A stretch of 64,000 nucleotides of DNA from Kluyvera intermedia (GCF_034424175.1 NZ_CP139986.1:1550001-1614000), one strand, 5' to 3'; positions 15,921-26,129 are shown, numbered from the stretch's first letter. A program made the numbers and translations. The notes: generated from the letters alone by a model not told the origin.

Positions 15921-18647
15921 ATGGCTACGATTCATGTAGACGGCAAAGAATACGAGGTTAATGGTGCAGACAACCTATTACAGGCATGTCTGACTATGGG
16001 CCTTGATATTCCGTACTTTTGCTGGCACCCGGCGCTAGGCAGCGTCGGTGCTTGCCGCCAGTGTGCGGTGAAGCAATATCAAAACGCGGAAGACACGCGT
16101 GGTCGCCTGGTCATGTCCTGCATGACCCCGGCAACCGATGGCACCTTTATTTCAATCGACGACGCAGAAGCGAAGCAGTTCCGTGAAAGCGTGGTGGAGT
16201 GGTTGATGACCAACCACCCGCACGACTGTCCGGTCTGTGAAGAGGGGGGTAACTGCCACCTTCAGGATATGACCGTAATGACCGGCCATAGCTTCCGTCG
16301 CTATCGCTTTACTAAGCGTACCCACCGCAACCAGGACCTGGGGCCGTTCATCTCTCACGAAATGAACCGCTGCATCGCTTGCTACCGCTGTGTGCGTTAT
16401 TACAAAGACTACGCTGACGGCACCGATCTTGGTGTGTATGGCGCGCACGACAACGTCTACTTCGGTCGTCCGGAAGACGGTACGCTTGAAAGCGAATTCT
16501 CCGGTAACCTGGTGGAAATCTGCCCGACCGGCGTCTTCACCGACAAAACGCACTCCGAGCGTTATAACCGTAAATGGGACATGCAGTTTGCGCCAAGCAT
16601 CTGCCAGCAGTGTTCCATTGGCTGTAACACCAGCCCGGGCGAACGTTATGGTGAACTGCGCCGTATCGAAAACCGTTACAACGGCACTGTGAACCACTAC
16701 TTCCTCTGCGACCGTGGTCGTTTCGGCTATGGCTACGTGAACCTGAAAGACCGTCCACGTCAGCCGGTGCAGCGTCGTGGTAGCGACCTCATCACCCTCA
16801 ACGCTGAACAGGCGATGCAGGGCGCGGCGGATATTCTGCGTCAGTCGAAGAAAGTGATTGGTATTGGTTCTCCGCGCGCCAGCGTGGAAAGCAACTTCGC
16901 GCTGCGTGAATTAGTGGGCGCGGATAACTTCTATACCGGTATCGCCAAAGGCGAGCAGGAACGTCTGCAACTGGCACTGAAAGTGCTGCGTGAAGGCGGC
17001 ATCCATACGCCTGCACTACGTGACATTGAATCTTACGATGCGGTACTGGTGTTGGGCGAAGACATTACCCAGACCGGCGCACGCGTTGCGCTGGCGGTTC
17101 GTCAGGCGGTGAAAGGCAAAGCACGTGAAATGGCCGCGGCCCAGAAAGTGGCTGACTGGCAGATTGCGGCGATCCTCAACATCGGCCAGCGTGCTAAACA
17201 TCCGCTGTTTGTGACCAACGTTGACGACACCCGTCTGGACGATATCGCCGCGTGGACTTACCGCGCTCCGGTAGAAGACCAGGCGCGTTTAGGCTTTGCG
17301 ATAGCCCATGCACTGGATAACAACGCACCGGCAGTTGACGGCATTGACCGCGACCTGCAAGGCAAAATCGACGTTATCGTCCAGGCGCTGTCTGGTGCGA
17401 AAAAACCGCTGATTGTTTCCGGCACCAATGCCGGTAGCGCAGAGGTGATTCAGGCGGCGGCTAACGTAGCGAAAGCGCTGAAAGCGCGCGGCGCTGACGT
17501 TGGCGTGACGATGATTGCCCGTGCGGTAAACAGCGTTGGCCTCGGCATGATTGGTGGTGGTTCGCTTGATGACGCGCTCGACGAGCTGGAAAGCGGTGCC
17601 GCAGACGCGGTTATCGTGTTGGAAAACGATCTGCACCGTCATGCCTCTGCCAGCCGCGTTAACGCTGCGCTGGATAAAGCGCCGCTGGTGATGGTTATTG
17701 ACCATCAGCGTACGGCGATTATGGAACATGCGCATCTGGTGCTGTCGGCGGCGAGTTTTGCGGAAAGCGACGGTACGGTCATCAACAACGAAGGCCGCGC
17801 GCAGCGCTTCTTCCAGGTGTATGACCCAAGCTACTACGACAGCAAAACCGTCATGCTTGAAAGCTGGCGCTGGCTGCACTCATTGCACAGCACGCTGGAA
17901 AGCCGTCAGGTTGACTGGACACAGCTGGATGACGTCATTGACGCCGCCGTTGCTGCACTGCCGCAGCTGGCAGGGATCAAAGATGCGGCGCCGGATGCTT
18001 CATTCCGTATTCGCGGTCAGAAACTGGCGCGTGAACCGCACCGTTACAGTGGCCGTACGGCAATGCGCGCAAACCTGAGCGTGCATGAACCGCGTCAGCC
18101 GCAGGATAAAGACACCATGTTCGCCTTCTCAATGGAAGGGAACAACCAACCGGAAGCACCACGCTCGCAGATCCCATTCGCATGGGCTCCGGGCTGGAAC
18201 TCCCCGCAGGCATGGAACAAGTTCCAGGCTGAAGTGGGCGGCAAACTACGTCACGGCGATCCGGGCGTACGTCTGATTGAGCCTTCCGAAAACGGTCTGA
18301 ATTACTTCACCACCGTGCCGGAAAGCTTCCAGGCTGAAGCCGGGAAATGGCGTGTGGCGCCGTACTACCATCTGTTTGGTAGCGACGAAATGTCACAGCG
18401 CGCACCGGTGTTCCAGACGCGTATGCCGCAGCCTTACCTCAAGCTCAACCCGGCAGATGCCGCGGCGCTTGGCGTAAATGCGGGTGCGACGATGGCGTTT
18501 AGCTACGATGGTCAGACGGTCACGCTGCCGCTGGTGATTTCCAGTGGGCTGGTCGCAGGGCAGGTTGGCTTGCCGATGGGCATGCCGGGTATTGCGCCGG
18601 TGCTGGCGGGTGCGCGTCTTGAAAATCTGCAGGAGGCACAGCAATGA
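15921..18647 (+). CDS. nuoG: NADH-quinone oxidoreductase subunit G
   Basis: 75-kDa-type subunit carrying most iron-sulfur clusters of the peripheral arm. Visible ligands: [2Fe-2S] at C34, C45, C48, C67; the His/Cys-ligated cluster with C103, C106, C112; a cluster at C151, C154, C157 (NRCIACYRC); and the extra enterobacterial cluster N7 in CQQCSIGC near residue 228. The molybdopterin-oxidoreductase-like region follows to residue 908. The stop overlaps nuoH by four bases (ATGA). Confidence 0.97.
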   Translation: MATIHVDGKEYEVNGADNLLQACLTMGLDIPYFCWHPALGSVGACRQCAVKQYQNAEDTRGRLVMSCMTPATDGTFISIDDAEAKQFRESVVEWLMTNHPHDCPVCEEGGNCHLQDMTVMTGHSFRRYRFTKRTHRNQDLGPFISHEMNRCIACYRCVRYYKDYADGTDLGVYGAHDNVYFGRPEDGTLESEFSGNLVEICPTGVFTDKTHSERYNRKWDMQFAPSICQQCSIGCNTSPGERYGELRRIENRYNGTVNHYFLCDRGRFGYGYVNLKDRPRQPVQRRGSDLITLNAEQAMQGAADILRQSKKVIGIGSPRASVESNFALRELVGADNFYTGIAKGEQERLQLALKVLREGGIHTPALRDIESYDAVLVLGEDITQTGARVALAVRQAVKGKAREMAAAQKVADWQIAAILNIGQRAKHPLFVTNVDDTRLDDIAAWTYRAPVEDQARLGFAIAHALDNNAPAVDGIDRDLQGKIDVIVQALSGAKKPLIVSGTNAGSAEVIQAAANVAKALKARGADVGVTMIARAVNSVGLGMIGGGSLDDALDELESGAADAVIVLENDLHRHASASRVNAALDKAPLVMVIDHQRTAIMEHAHLVLSAASFAESDGTVINNEGRAQRFFQVYDPSYYDSKTVMLESWRWLHSLHSTLESRQVDWTQLDDVIDAAVAALPQLAGIKDAAPDASFRIRGQKLAREPHRYSGRTAMRANLSVHEPRQPQDKDTMFAFSMEGNNQPEAPRSQIPFAWAPGWNSPQAWNKFQAEVGGKLRHGDPGVRLIEPSENGLNYFTTVPESFQAEAGKWRVAPYYHLFGSDEMSQRAPVFQTRMPQPYLKLNPADAAALGVNAGATMAFSYDGQTVTLPLVISSGLVAGQVGLPMGMPGIAPVLAGARLENLQEAQQ

Positions 18648-19621
18648 GTTGGTTAACGCCGGATCTGATTGATATCCTGATTAGCATCATCAAAGCCGTG
18701 GTCATCCTGCTGGTGGTCGTGACCTGCGGGGCGTTCATGAGCTTCGGCGAACGTCGCCTCCTGGGCCTGTTCCAGAACCGTTATGGGCCGAACCGTGTAG
18801 GCTGGGGCGGGTCGCTCCAGCTGGTTGCTGACATGATCAAAATGTTCTTTAAAGAGGACTGGGTGCCGAAATTCTCGGACCGCATGATCTTTACGTTGGC
18901 ACCGGTTATCGCTTTCACCTCGTTGCTGCTGGCCTTTGCAATTGTGCCGGTCAGCCCAAGCTGGGTAGTTGCCGACCTCAACATCGGGATCTTGTTCTTC
19001 CTGATGATGGCAGGCCTCGCGGTGTACGCGGTGCTGTTTGCTGGCTGGTCGAGTAACAACAAATACTCTCTGCTGGGTGCGATGCGTGCTTCTGCTCAGA
19101 CCCTGAGCTACGAAGTATTCCTCGGTTTGTCCCTGATGGGCGTGGTGGCGCAGGCCGGTTCATTCAACATGACCGACATCGTCAACAACCAGGAACATTT
19201 GTGGAACGTTATCCCGCAGTTCTTTGGCTTTGTGACCTTTGCGATTGCGGGCGTAGCGGTATGTCACCGTCACCCGTTTGACCAACCGGAAGCTGAGCAG
19301 GAACTGGCCGATGGTTACCACATTGAATACTCAGGCATGAAGTTCGGTCTGTTCTTCGTCGGCGAATACATCGGTATTGTTACCGTGTCGGCGCTGATCG
19401 TGACCTTGTTCTTCGGTGGCTGGCAAGGCCCGTTCTTACCGCCATTCATCTGGTTCGCGCTGAAAACCGCGTTCTTCATGATGATGTTCATTTTGATTCG
19501 CGCCTCATTACCGCGTCCGCGTTATGACCAGGTAATGTCGTTTGGCTGGAAAGTATGCCTGCCGCTGACGCTAATCAACTTGCTGGTAACGGCGGCTGTC
19601 ATTCTCTGGCAGCAGCCATAA
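18644..19621 (+). CDS. nuoH: NADH-quinone oxidoreductase subunit H
   Basis: Membrane subunit at the junction of the two arms, forming part of the quinone chamber. 325 residues with about eight membrane helices, and conserved loops FGERRLLGLFQNRYGPNRVG and HPFDQPEAEQELADGYHIEY, which include the acidic residues of the quinone-coupling channel. It overlaps nuoG by four bases. Confidence 0.97.
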   Translation: MSWLTPDLIDILISIIKAVVILLVVVTCGAFMSFGERRLLGLFQNRYGPNRVGWGGSLQLVADMIKMFFKEDWVPKFSDRMIFTLAPVIAFTSLLLAFAIVPVSPSWVVADLNIGILFFLMMAGLAVYAVLFAGWSSNNKYSLLGAMRASAQTLSYEVFLGLSLMGVVAQAGSFNMTDIVNNQEHLWNVIPQFFGFVTFAIAGVAVCHRHPFDQPEAEQELADGYHIEYSGMKFGLFFVGEYIGIVTVSALIVTLFFGGWQGPFLPPFIWFALKTAFFMMMFILIRASLPRPRYDQVMSFGWKVCLPLTLINLLVTAAVILWQQP

Positions 19622-19635
19622 GGGGCGATGAGACC

Positions 19636-20178
19636 ATGACCTTAAAAGAAATTATCGTAGGTTTCGGCACCCAGGTACGCAGTATCTGGATGATCGGCCT
19701 GCATGCGTTCGCCAAACGCGAAACGCAAATGTACCCGGAAGAGCCGGTCTACCTGCCACCACGCTATCGTGGCCGTATCGTGTTAACACGCGACCCGGAC
19801 GGCGAAGAGCGCTGCGTTGCCTGTAACCTGTGTGCGGTAGCTTGCCCGGTCGGCTGTATCTCTTTGCAAAAAGCAGAGACCAAAGATGGCCGCTGGTATC
19901 CGGAGTTTTTCCGCATCAACTTCTCACGCTGCATCTTCTGCGGCATGTGTGAAGAAGCGTGCCCAACCACGGCGATTCAGTTGACCCCAGACTTCGAACT
20001 GGGTGAATACAAGCGTCAGGATCTGGTGTACGAAAAAGAGGATCTGCTGATTTCCGGTCCGGGCAAATACCCGGAATATAACTTCTACCGGATGGCGGGT
20101 ATGGCAATCGACGGCAAAGATAAGGGCGAAGCGCAGAACGAAGCTAAGCCTATCGACGTCAAGAGCCTGTTACCGTAA
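19636..20178 (+). CDS. nuoI: NADH-quinone oxidoreductase subunit I
   Basis: Ferredoxin-like subunit with two [4Fe-4S] clusters (N6a, N6b): the motifs CVACNLCAVACPVGC and CIFCGMCEEACPTT are both intact. The frame is open to 19555, inside nuoH, but the ATG at 19636 gives the 180-residue E. coli length and N-terminus MTLKEIIVGFG and follows a GGGGCGATGAGA stretch that can serve as ribosome site. Confidence 0.96.
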   Translation: MTLKEIIVGFGTQVRSIWMIGLHAFAKRETQMYPEEPVYLPPRYRGRIVLTRDPDGEERCVACNLCAVACPVGCISLQKAETKDGRWYPEFFRINFSRCIFCGMCEEACPTTAIQLTPDFELGEYKRQDLVYEKEDLLISGPGKYPEYNFYRMAGMAIDGKDKGEAQNEAKPIDVKSLLP

Positions 20179-20189
20179 GGAGAGGGGCA

Positions 20190-20744
20190 ATGGAATTCGC
20201 TTTTTATATCTGTGGCCTTGTTGCTGTCCTCGCGACGCTGCGAGTGATTACGCACACTAACCCGGTACACGCACTGCTGTATCTGATCATCTCGCTGCTG
20301 GCTATTGCCGGGGTGTTCTTCTCGCTGGGCGCTTACTTCGCCGGTGCGCTGGAGATCATCGTTTACGCGGGTGCCATCATGGTGCTGTTCGTCTTCGTGG
20401 TAATGATGCTGAACCTGGGCGGCGCTGAAATCGCCCAGGAACGTCAGTGGCTGAAACCGCAAATCTGGATTGGCCCGGCGATTTTGTCCGCCGTGCTGCT
20501 GGCGGTAATGGTTTACGCCATTCTCGGCATTAACGACCAGGGCATTGACGGCAACGCGATCAGCGCAAAAGAAGTGGGCATCGCCCTGTTCGGGCCATAC
20601 GTCCTGGCAGTTGAGCTTGCCTCTATGCTGCTGCTGGCGGGTCTGGTTGTGGCCTTCCACCTCGGTCGTGAAGACCGTCCGGGTGAAGTGCTGAGCAATC
20701 GCGCAGGCGATAGCGCGAAAAGGAAAACGGAGGAACGCGCATGA
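20190..20744 (+). CDS. nuoJ: NADH-quinone oxidoreductase subunit J
   Basis: Membrane subunit J of complex I, 184 residues with five membrane helices in the first 165 residues and a charged tail. GGAGAGG ribosome site is just upstream. The helix-3 region (GALEIIVYAGAIMVLFVFVV), which undergoes a pi-bulge switch in structures of the family, is conserved. It overlaps nuoK by four bases. Confidence 0.96.
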   Translation: MEFAFYICGLVAVLATLRVITHTNPVHALLYLIISLLAIAGVFFSLGAYFAGALEIIVYAGAIMVLFVFVVMMLNLGGAEIAQERQWLKPQIWIGPAILSAVLLAVMVYAILGINDQGIDGNAISAKEVGIALFGPYVLAVELASMLLLAGLVVAFHLGREDRPGEVLSNRAGDSAKRKTEERA

Positions 20745-21043
20745 TTCCTTTACAACATGGGCTGATCCTCGCCGCGATTTTATTCGTGCTTGGACTGACC
20801 GGTCTGGTTATCCGTCGTAATCTGCTGTTTATGCTGATTGGGCTGGAAATCATGATTAACGCCGCCGCGTTGGCCTTCGTGGTCGCCGGCAGCTACTGGG
20901 GCCAGACCGATGGTCAGGTAATGTATATCCTCGCCATTACCCTTGCGGCTGCGGAAGCGAGTATTGGCCTGGCGCTGCTGTTGCAGCTCCATCGTCGCCG
21001 CCAGAACCTGAACATCGATTCAGTAAGTGAGTTGCGCGGATGA
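20741..21043 (+). CDS. nuoK: NADH-quinone oxidoreductase subunit K
   Basis: Small membrane subunit (100 residues, three helices) with conserved membrane glutamates needed for proton translocation in the family (LIGLEIMINAAALAF and LAAAEASIGLAL). Overlaps nuoJ and nuoL by four bases each, indicating tight translational coupling. Confidence 0.97.
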   Translation: MIPLQHGLILAAILFVLGLTGLVIRRNLLFMLIGLEIMINAAALAFVVAGSYWGQTDGQVMYILAITLAAAEASIGLALLLQLHRRRQNLNIDSVSELRG

Positions 21044-22881
21044 ACATGCTTGCCTTAACCATTATTTTCCCTTTGATTGGCTTTGTGCTGCTTGCCTTCT
21101 CTCGTGGGCGCTGGTCAGAAAATCTGTCCGCCACTATCGGGATGGGGTCGATTGGTCTGTCTGCGCTGGTGACGGCGTTTGTCGGCATGGATTTCTTCGC
21201 GGGCGGCAAGCAGGCGTTTAGCCAGCCGCTGTGGACGTGGATGTCCGTCGGTGACTTCAACATCGGCTTCAACCTGGTGCTGGACGGCCTGTCGCTGACC
21301 ATGCTTTCCGTGGTCACCGGTGTTGGCTTCCTGATCCACATGTTTGCCTCCTGGTACATGCGCGGTGAAGAGGGATACTCCCGCTTCTTCGCTTATACCA
21401 ACCTGTTTATCGCCAGCATGGTGATTCTGGTACTGGCGGACAACCTGCTGCTGATGTACCTCGGCTGGGAAGGCGTGGGTCTTTGCTCCTATCTGCTGAT
21501 CGGTTTCTACTATACCGATCCGAAGAACGGTGCCGCTGCCATGAAAGCCTTCGTGGTGACCCGTGTCGGTGACGTATTCCTGGCGTTTGCGCTGTTCATT
21601 CTCTACAACGAGTTGGGCACGCTGAACTTCCGTGAAATGGTTGAACTGGCGCCAGCGCACTTTGCCGCAGGCAACGACATGCTGATGTGGGCAACCCTGA
21701 TGCTGTTAGGCGGTGCGGTTGGTAAATCGGCACAGCTGCCGTTACAGACCTGGCTTGCTGATGCGATGGCCGGCCCGACGCCTGTCTCCGCGCTGATCCA
21801 CGCCGCAACGATGGTGACCGCCGGTGTCTATCTGATCGCACGTACTCACGGCCTGTTCCTGCTGACGCCGGAAGTGCTGCATCTGGTCGGGATTATCGGT
21901 GCAATTACGCTGGTGCTGGCAGGCTTTGCCGCGCTGGTACAGACCGATATCAAACGCGTACTCGCGTATTCCACCATGAGCCAGATTGGTTACATGTTCC
22001 TGGCGCTGGGCGTACAGGCGTGGGATGCGGCGATTTTCCACCTGATGACGCATGCGTTCTTCAAAGCGCTGCTGTTCCTGGCATCCGGCTCGGTTATCCT
22101 GGCCTGTCACCACGAACAGAACATCTTCAAGATGGGTGGCCTGCGTAAGTCAATTCCGCTGGTGTATGCAAGCTTCCTGATTGGTGGTGCTGCGCTCTCC
22201 GCGCTGCCGCTGATTACCGCAGGCTTCTTCAGTAAAGATGAGATCTTAGCCGGGGCGATGGCAAACGGTCATATCAATCTGATGGTTGCAGGTCTGGTCG
22301 GTGCATTTATGACCTCCCTGTATACCTTCCGAATGATCTTCATCGTCTTCCACGGTAAAGAGCAGATCCAAGCGCATGCAGGGAAGGGGATTACTCACCA
22401 CCTGCCGCTGATTGTGCTGATGATCCTGTCGACCTTTATCGGCGCGCTGATCGTGCCACCGTTGCAGGGTGTTCTGCCGTCTACCACCGAGCTTGAGCAC
22501 GGTCGTGTACTGACGTTGGAAATCACCTCGGGCGTGGTGGCGATTGCGGGCATCCTGATTGCGGCATGGCTGTGGCTGGGTAAACGTACGCTTGTGACGT
22601 CTATCGCCAACAGCGCGCCGGGTCGTCTGCTAGGCACTTGGTGGTACAACGCCTGGGGCTTCGATTGGCTGTACGACAAAGTGTTTGTTAAGCCATTCCT
22701 CGGCATTGCCTGGCTGCTGAAAAGCGACCCGCTCAATGCGCTGATGAACATTCCGGCTATCCTCTCCCGCTTCGCAGGCAAGGGCCTTGTGATGAGCGAG
22801 AATGGCTATCTGCGCTGGTATGTTGCGTCAATGAGCATTGGTGCCGTGGTGGTACTGGTGTTGTTGATGGTGTTGCGTTAA
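21040..22881 (+). CDS. nuoL: NADH-quinone oxidoreductase subunit L
   Basis: Distal antiporter-like proton-pumping subunit, 613 residues, with about sixteen helices including the long lateral helix near the C-terminus. Conserved pump motifs include MYLGWEGVGLCSYLLIGF (glutamate), GKSAQLPLQTWLADAMAGPT (lysine) and the broken-helix region SALIHAATMVTAGVYL. It overlaps nuoK. A 100-base gap with hairpins precedes nuoM. Confidence 0.97.
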   Translation: MNMLALTIIFPLIGFVLLAFSRGRWSENLSATIGMGSIGLSALVTAFVGMDFFAGGKQAFSQPLWTWMSVGDFNIGFNLVLDGLSLTMLSVVTGVGFLIHMFASWYMRGEEGYSRFFAYTNLFIASMVILVLADNLLLMYLGWEGVGLCSYLLIGFYYTDPKNGAAAMKAFVVTRVGDVFLAFALFILYNELGTLNFREMVELAPAHFAAGNDMLMWATLMLLGGAVGKSAQLPLQTWLADAMAGPTPVSALIHAATMVTAGVYLIARTHGLFLLTPEVLHLVGIIGAITLVLAGFAALVQTDIKRVLAYSTMSQIGYMFLALGVQAWDAAIFHLMTHAFFKALLFLASGSVILACHHEQNIFKMGGLRKSIPLVYASFLIGGAALSALPLITAGFFSKDEILAGAMANGHINLMVAGLVGAFMTSLYTFRMIFIVFHGKEQIQAHAGKGITHHLPLIVLMILSTFIGALIVPPLQGVLPSTTELEHGRVLTLEITSGVVAIAGILIAAWLWLGKRTLVTSIANSAPGRLLGTWWYNAWGFDWLYDKVFVKPFLGIAWLLKSDPLNALMNIPAILSRFAGKGLVMSENGYLRWYVASMSIGAVVVLVLLMVLR

Positions 22882-22886
22882 TTCGT

Positions 22887-22907
22887 TGGGGAGGGTTTTC
22901 CTCCCCA
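22887..22907 (+). repeat. intercistronic hairpin between nuoL and nuoM
   Basis: An 8-bp stem TGGGGAGG / CCTCCCCA with loop GTTTT lies six bases after the nuoL stop. It is followed at about 22935-22956 by a second imperfect GC-rich hairpin (CCGGCGGGCG TTT CGCCACCGG) resembling a REP half-element. Neither has a T-run, so they more likely stabilise or segment the nuo message than terminate it. Confidence 0.55.
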
Positions 22908-22981
22908 TGAAAATGTCGTGCTGTTTTCCTGTTCCGGCGGGCGTTTCGCCACCGGATAGATGAATAAGGAAATGAATTGCC

Positions 22982-24511
22982 ATGTTATTACCCTGGCTAA
23001 TACTGATTCCCTTTATCGGCGGTTTCCTCTGCTGGCAGACTGAACGCTTTGGCGTGAAGATGCCGCGCTGGATAGCGTTGATCACCATGGGACTGACGCT
23101 GGCGCTGTCTTTGCAACTGTGGTTGCAGGGTGGCTACTCGCTCACACAATCCACCGGCCTGCCGCAGTGGCAGTCTGAGTTTATCCTGCCGTGGATCCCA
23201 CGCTTTGGTATCTCTGTCCATCTGGCATTAGACGGTCTGTCGTTGCTGATGGTGGTGTTGACCGGGCTGTTGGGCGTGCTGGCGGTGCTCTGTTCCTGGC
23301 GTGAAATCCAGAAGTACCAGGGCTTCTTCCACCTCAACCTGATGTGGATCCTGGGCGGCGTTATCGGCGTGTTCCTGGCCATCGACATGTTCCTGTTCTT
23401 CTTCTTCTGGGAGATGATGCTGGTGCCGATGTACTTCCTGATCGCGCTCTGGGGCCATAAAGCCTCTGACGGTAAAACGCGTATCACGGCGGCAACCAAG
23501 TTCTTCATCTACACCCAGGCGAGTGGTCTGGTGATGCTGATTGCCATTCTGGGGCTGGTGTTTGTCCATCACAGCGCAACCGGCGTGTGGACCTTCAACT
23601 ATGAAGACCTGCTGAAAACGCCAATGTCGCACGGCGTGGAATATCTGCTGATGCTGGGCTTCTTCATCGCCTTCGCGGTGAAAATGCCGGTGGTGCCATT
23701 GCACGGCTGGTTGCCAGACGCGCACTCCCAGGCTCCAACTGCGGGTTCTGTTGACCTGGCCGGTATCTTGCTGAAAACCGCGGCCTACGGCCTGCTGCGC
23801 TTTGCGCTGCCGCTGTTCCCGAACGCGTCCGCTGAGTTCGCGCCAATCGCGATGTGGCTGGGTGTTATCGGTATCTTCTACGGCGCGTGGATGGCGTTTA
23901 CCCAGTACGACATCAAACGTCTGATTGCTTACACCTCCGTGTCGCACATGGGCTTCGTGCTGATTGCTATCTACACCGGCAGCCAGCTGGCGTACCAGGG
24001 AGCAGTGATTCAGATGATCGCACACGGTCTGTCGGCCGCCGGTCTGTTCATTCTGTGTGGTCAGCTGTACGAGCGTCTGCATACCCGTGATATGCGCCAG
24101 ATGGGCGGTCTGTGGAGCAAAATCAAATGGCTGCCAGCACTCTCAATGTTCTTCGCAGTCTGTACGCTGGGGATGCCGGGCACCGGTAACTTCGTTGGCG
24201 AATTTATGATTCTGTTCGGCAGCTACAAAGTGGTACCGATGATTACCGTCATTTCCACTTTCGGTCTGGTCTTTGCCTCCGTGTACTCGTTGGCAATGCT
24301 GCATCGCGCTTACTTCGGTAAAGCGAAGACTGAGATTGCTGCAAAAGAACTGCCAGGGATGTCGCTGCGTGAACTGTTTATCGTCCTGTTGCTGGTCGTG
24401 CTTCTGGTACTGTTGGGCTTCTTCCCTCAGCCGATTCTGGACACGTCACATTCTGCGATGAGTAACATCCAGCAGTGGTTTGTTAATTCCGTTACTACTA
24501 CAAGGCCGTAA
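22982..24511 (+). CDS. nuoM: NADH-quinone oxidoreductase subunit M
   Basis: Second antiporter-like proton-pumping subunit, 509 residues, about fourteen helices. The pump motifs FFFFWEMMLVPMYFLIALWG (glutamate) and VKMPVVPLHGWLPDAHSQAP (lysine) are present. It starts six codons after an AAGGAAATG ribosome region and ends seven bases before nuoN. Confidence 0.97.
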   Translation: MLLPWLILIPFIGGFLCWQTERFGVKMPRWIALITMGLTLALSLQLWLQGGYSLTQSTGLPQWQSEFILPWIPRFGISVHLALDGLSLLMVVLTGLLGVLAVLCSWREIQKYQGFFHLNLMWILGGVIGVFLAIDMFLFFFFWEMMLVPMYFLIALWGHKASDGKTRITAATKFFIYTQASGLVMLIAILGLVFVHHSATGVWTFNYEDLLKTPMSHGVEYLLMLGFFIAFAVKMPVVPLHGWLPDAHSQAPTAGSVDLAGILLKTAAYGLLRFALPLFPNASAEFAPIAMWLGVIGIFYGAWMAFTQYDIKRLIAYTSVSHMGFVLIAIYTGSQLAYQGAVIQMIAHGLSAAGLFILCGQLYERLHTRDMRQMGGLWSKIKWLPALSMFFAVCTLGMPGTGNFVGEFMILFGSYKVVPMITVISTFGLVFASVYSLAMLHRAYFGKAKTEIAAKELPGMSLRELFIVLLLVVLLVLLGFFPQPILDTSHSAMSNIQQWFVNSVTTTRP

Positions 24512-24517
24512 TTCGCC

Positions 24518-25975
24518 ATGACAATAACTCCACAACAACTGATCGCGCTATTACCGCTGCTGATCGTCGGCTTGACGGTGGTGGTTGTGATGCTCTCCAT
24601 TGCGTGGCGACGCAATCACTTCCTCAATGCCACGTTGTCGGTGCTTGGGCTTAACGCTGCACTGGTCTCACTCTGGTTCGTCGGTCAGGCGGGCGCGATG
24701 GACGTGACGCCGCTGATGCGCGTTGATGCCTACGCCATGTTCTACACCGGGCTGGTGCTGCTGGCGAGTCTTGCCACCTGTACTTTTGCTTATCCGTGGC
24801 TTGAGGGTTATACCGATAACAAGGAAGAGTTCTACCTGCTGGTGCTGATTGCGTCCTTAGGTGGCATTCTGCTGGCGAACGCTAACCATCTGGCGGCGCT
24901 GTTCCTCGGTATTGAGCTGATTTCCCTGCCGCTGTTCGGGCTGGTGGGCTATGCCTTCCGCCAGAAACGGTCACTGGAAGCGAGCATCAAGTACACCATT
25001 TTGTCCGCAGCCGCTTCGTCATTCCTGCTGTTTGGTATGGCGCTGCTGTATGCGCAGTCCGGCAACCTGTCTTTCGTCGCGCTCGGTAAGAGCCTTGGCG
25101 ATAACATGCTGCACGAACCGCTGCTGCTGGCAGGTCTGGGTATGATGATTGTTGGCCTTGGCTTCAAGCTTTCGCTGGTGCCTTTCCACCTGTGGACGCC
25201 GGACGTTTATCAGGGTGCGCCTGCGCCGGTTTCAACCTTCCTGGCCACTGCCAGCAAGATTGCCATCTTCGGCGTGGTGATGCGTCTGTTCCTGTATGCG
25301 CCAGTCGGCGACAGCGAAGCGGTACGCGTGGTGCTGGGCCTCATCGCCTTTGCTTCCATTATCTTCGGTAACCTGATGGCGCTAAGCCAGACCAATATCA
25401 AGCGTCTGCTCGGTTACTCCTCAATCTCTCACCTTGGCTACCTGCTGGTAGCACTGATTGCTCTGCACAGCGGTGAGATGTCGATGGAAACCGTCGGTGT
25501 TTACCTGGCCGGTTATCTGTTCAGCAGCCTCGGCGCGTTTGGCGTAGTGAGCCTGATGTCCAGCCCATATCGTGGCCCGGATGCAGAATCACTGTTCGCC
25601 TACCGTGGTCTGTTCTGGCACCGTCCGATTCTGGCTGCCGTAATGACCGTGATGATGCTGTCTCTGGCCGGTATCCCGATGACGCTGGGCTTTATCGGTA
25701 AGTTCTACGTACTGGCCGTCGGCGTACAAGCACACCTGTGGTGGCTGGTCGGTGCCGTGGTTGTCGGTTCCGCGATTGGTTTGTACTACTACCTGCGCGT
25801 GGCCGTGAGCCTGTACCTGAGCGCGCCGGAAAAACCGAACCGCGATGCACCGTCGAACTGGCAGTACAGCGCAGGCGGTATTGTTGTGCTGATTTCTGCA
25901 CTGTTAGTGCTGGTGCTGGGTATTTACCCGCAACCGCTGATTGATATCGTGCAGAAAGCGATGCCGCTGATGTAA
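24518..25975 (+). CDS. nuoN: NADH-quinone oxidoreductase subunit N
   Basis: Third antiporter-like proton-pumping subunit and last gene of the operon. 485 residues, E. coli length, with LGIELISLPLFGLVGYAF (glutamate) and GLGFKLSLVPFHLWTPDVYQ (lysine). A strong terminator follows 22 bases after the stop. The operon is therefore complete: A, B, CD, E, F, G, H, I, J, K, L, M, N. Confidence 0.97.
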   Translation: MTITPQQLIALLPLLIVGLTVVVVMLSIAWRRNHFLNATLSVLGLNAALVSLWFVGQAGAMDVTPLMRVDAYAMFYTGLVLLASLATCTFAYPWLEGYTDNKEEFYLLVLIASLGGILLANANHLAALFLGIELISLPLFGLVGYAFRQKRSLEASIKYTILSAAASSFLLFGMALLYAQSGNLSFVALGKSLGDNMLHEPLLLAGLGMMIVGLGFKLSLVPFHLWTPDVYQGAPAPVSTFLATASKIAIFGVVMRLFLYAPVGDSEAVRVVLGLIAFASIIFGNLMALSQTNIKRLLGYSSISHLGYLLVALIALHSGEMSMETVGVYLAGYLFSSLGAFGVVSLMSSPYRGPDAESLFAYRGLFWHRPILAAVMTVMMLSLAGIPMTLGFIGKFYVLAVGVQAHLWWLVGAVVVGSAIGLYYYLRVAVSLYLSAPEKPNRDAPSNWQYSAGGIVVLISALLVLVLGIYPQPLIDIVQKAMPLM

Positions 25976-25996
25976 CGGGTATTTATCGTAATGAAG

Positions 25997-26025
25997 AAAC
26001 CGCCGATTTTATCGGCGGTTTTTTT
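25997..26025 (+). terminator. Rho-independent terminator of the nuo operon
   Basis: An 11-bp perfect stem AAACCGCCGAT / ATCGGCGGTTT with loop TTT is followed by further Ts. It is the strongest terminator in this part of the window. Confidence 0.92.
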
Positions 26026-26077
26026 ATAGGGAAGAGGCTTTATCTGCTTAGCATTGGGATCTGTGCCTGAATGAATG

Positions 26078-26086
26078 TGCGATAAT
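26078..26086 (+). promoter_or_regulatory. candidate extended -10 promoter for the lipoprotein gene
   Basis: TGCGATAAT is a TGn-extended -10 element 44 bases upstream of the lipoprotein ATG, with no good -35 hexamer at 17 bases. Extended -10 promoters can work without one. Eye match only. Confidence 0.35.
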
Positions 26087-26129
26087 TATTTCAGAAACTA
26101 ATGATGTGATGGGCGAAAACGGGGTAAAA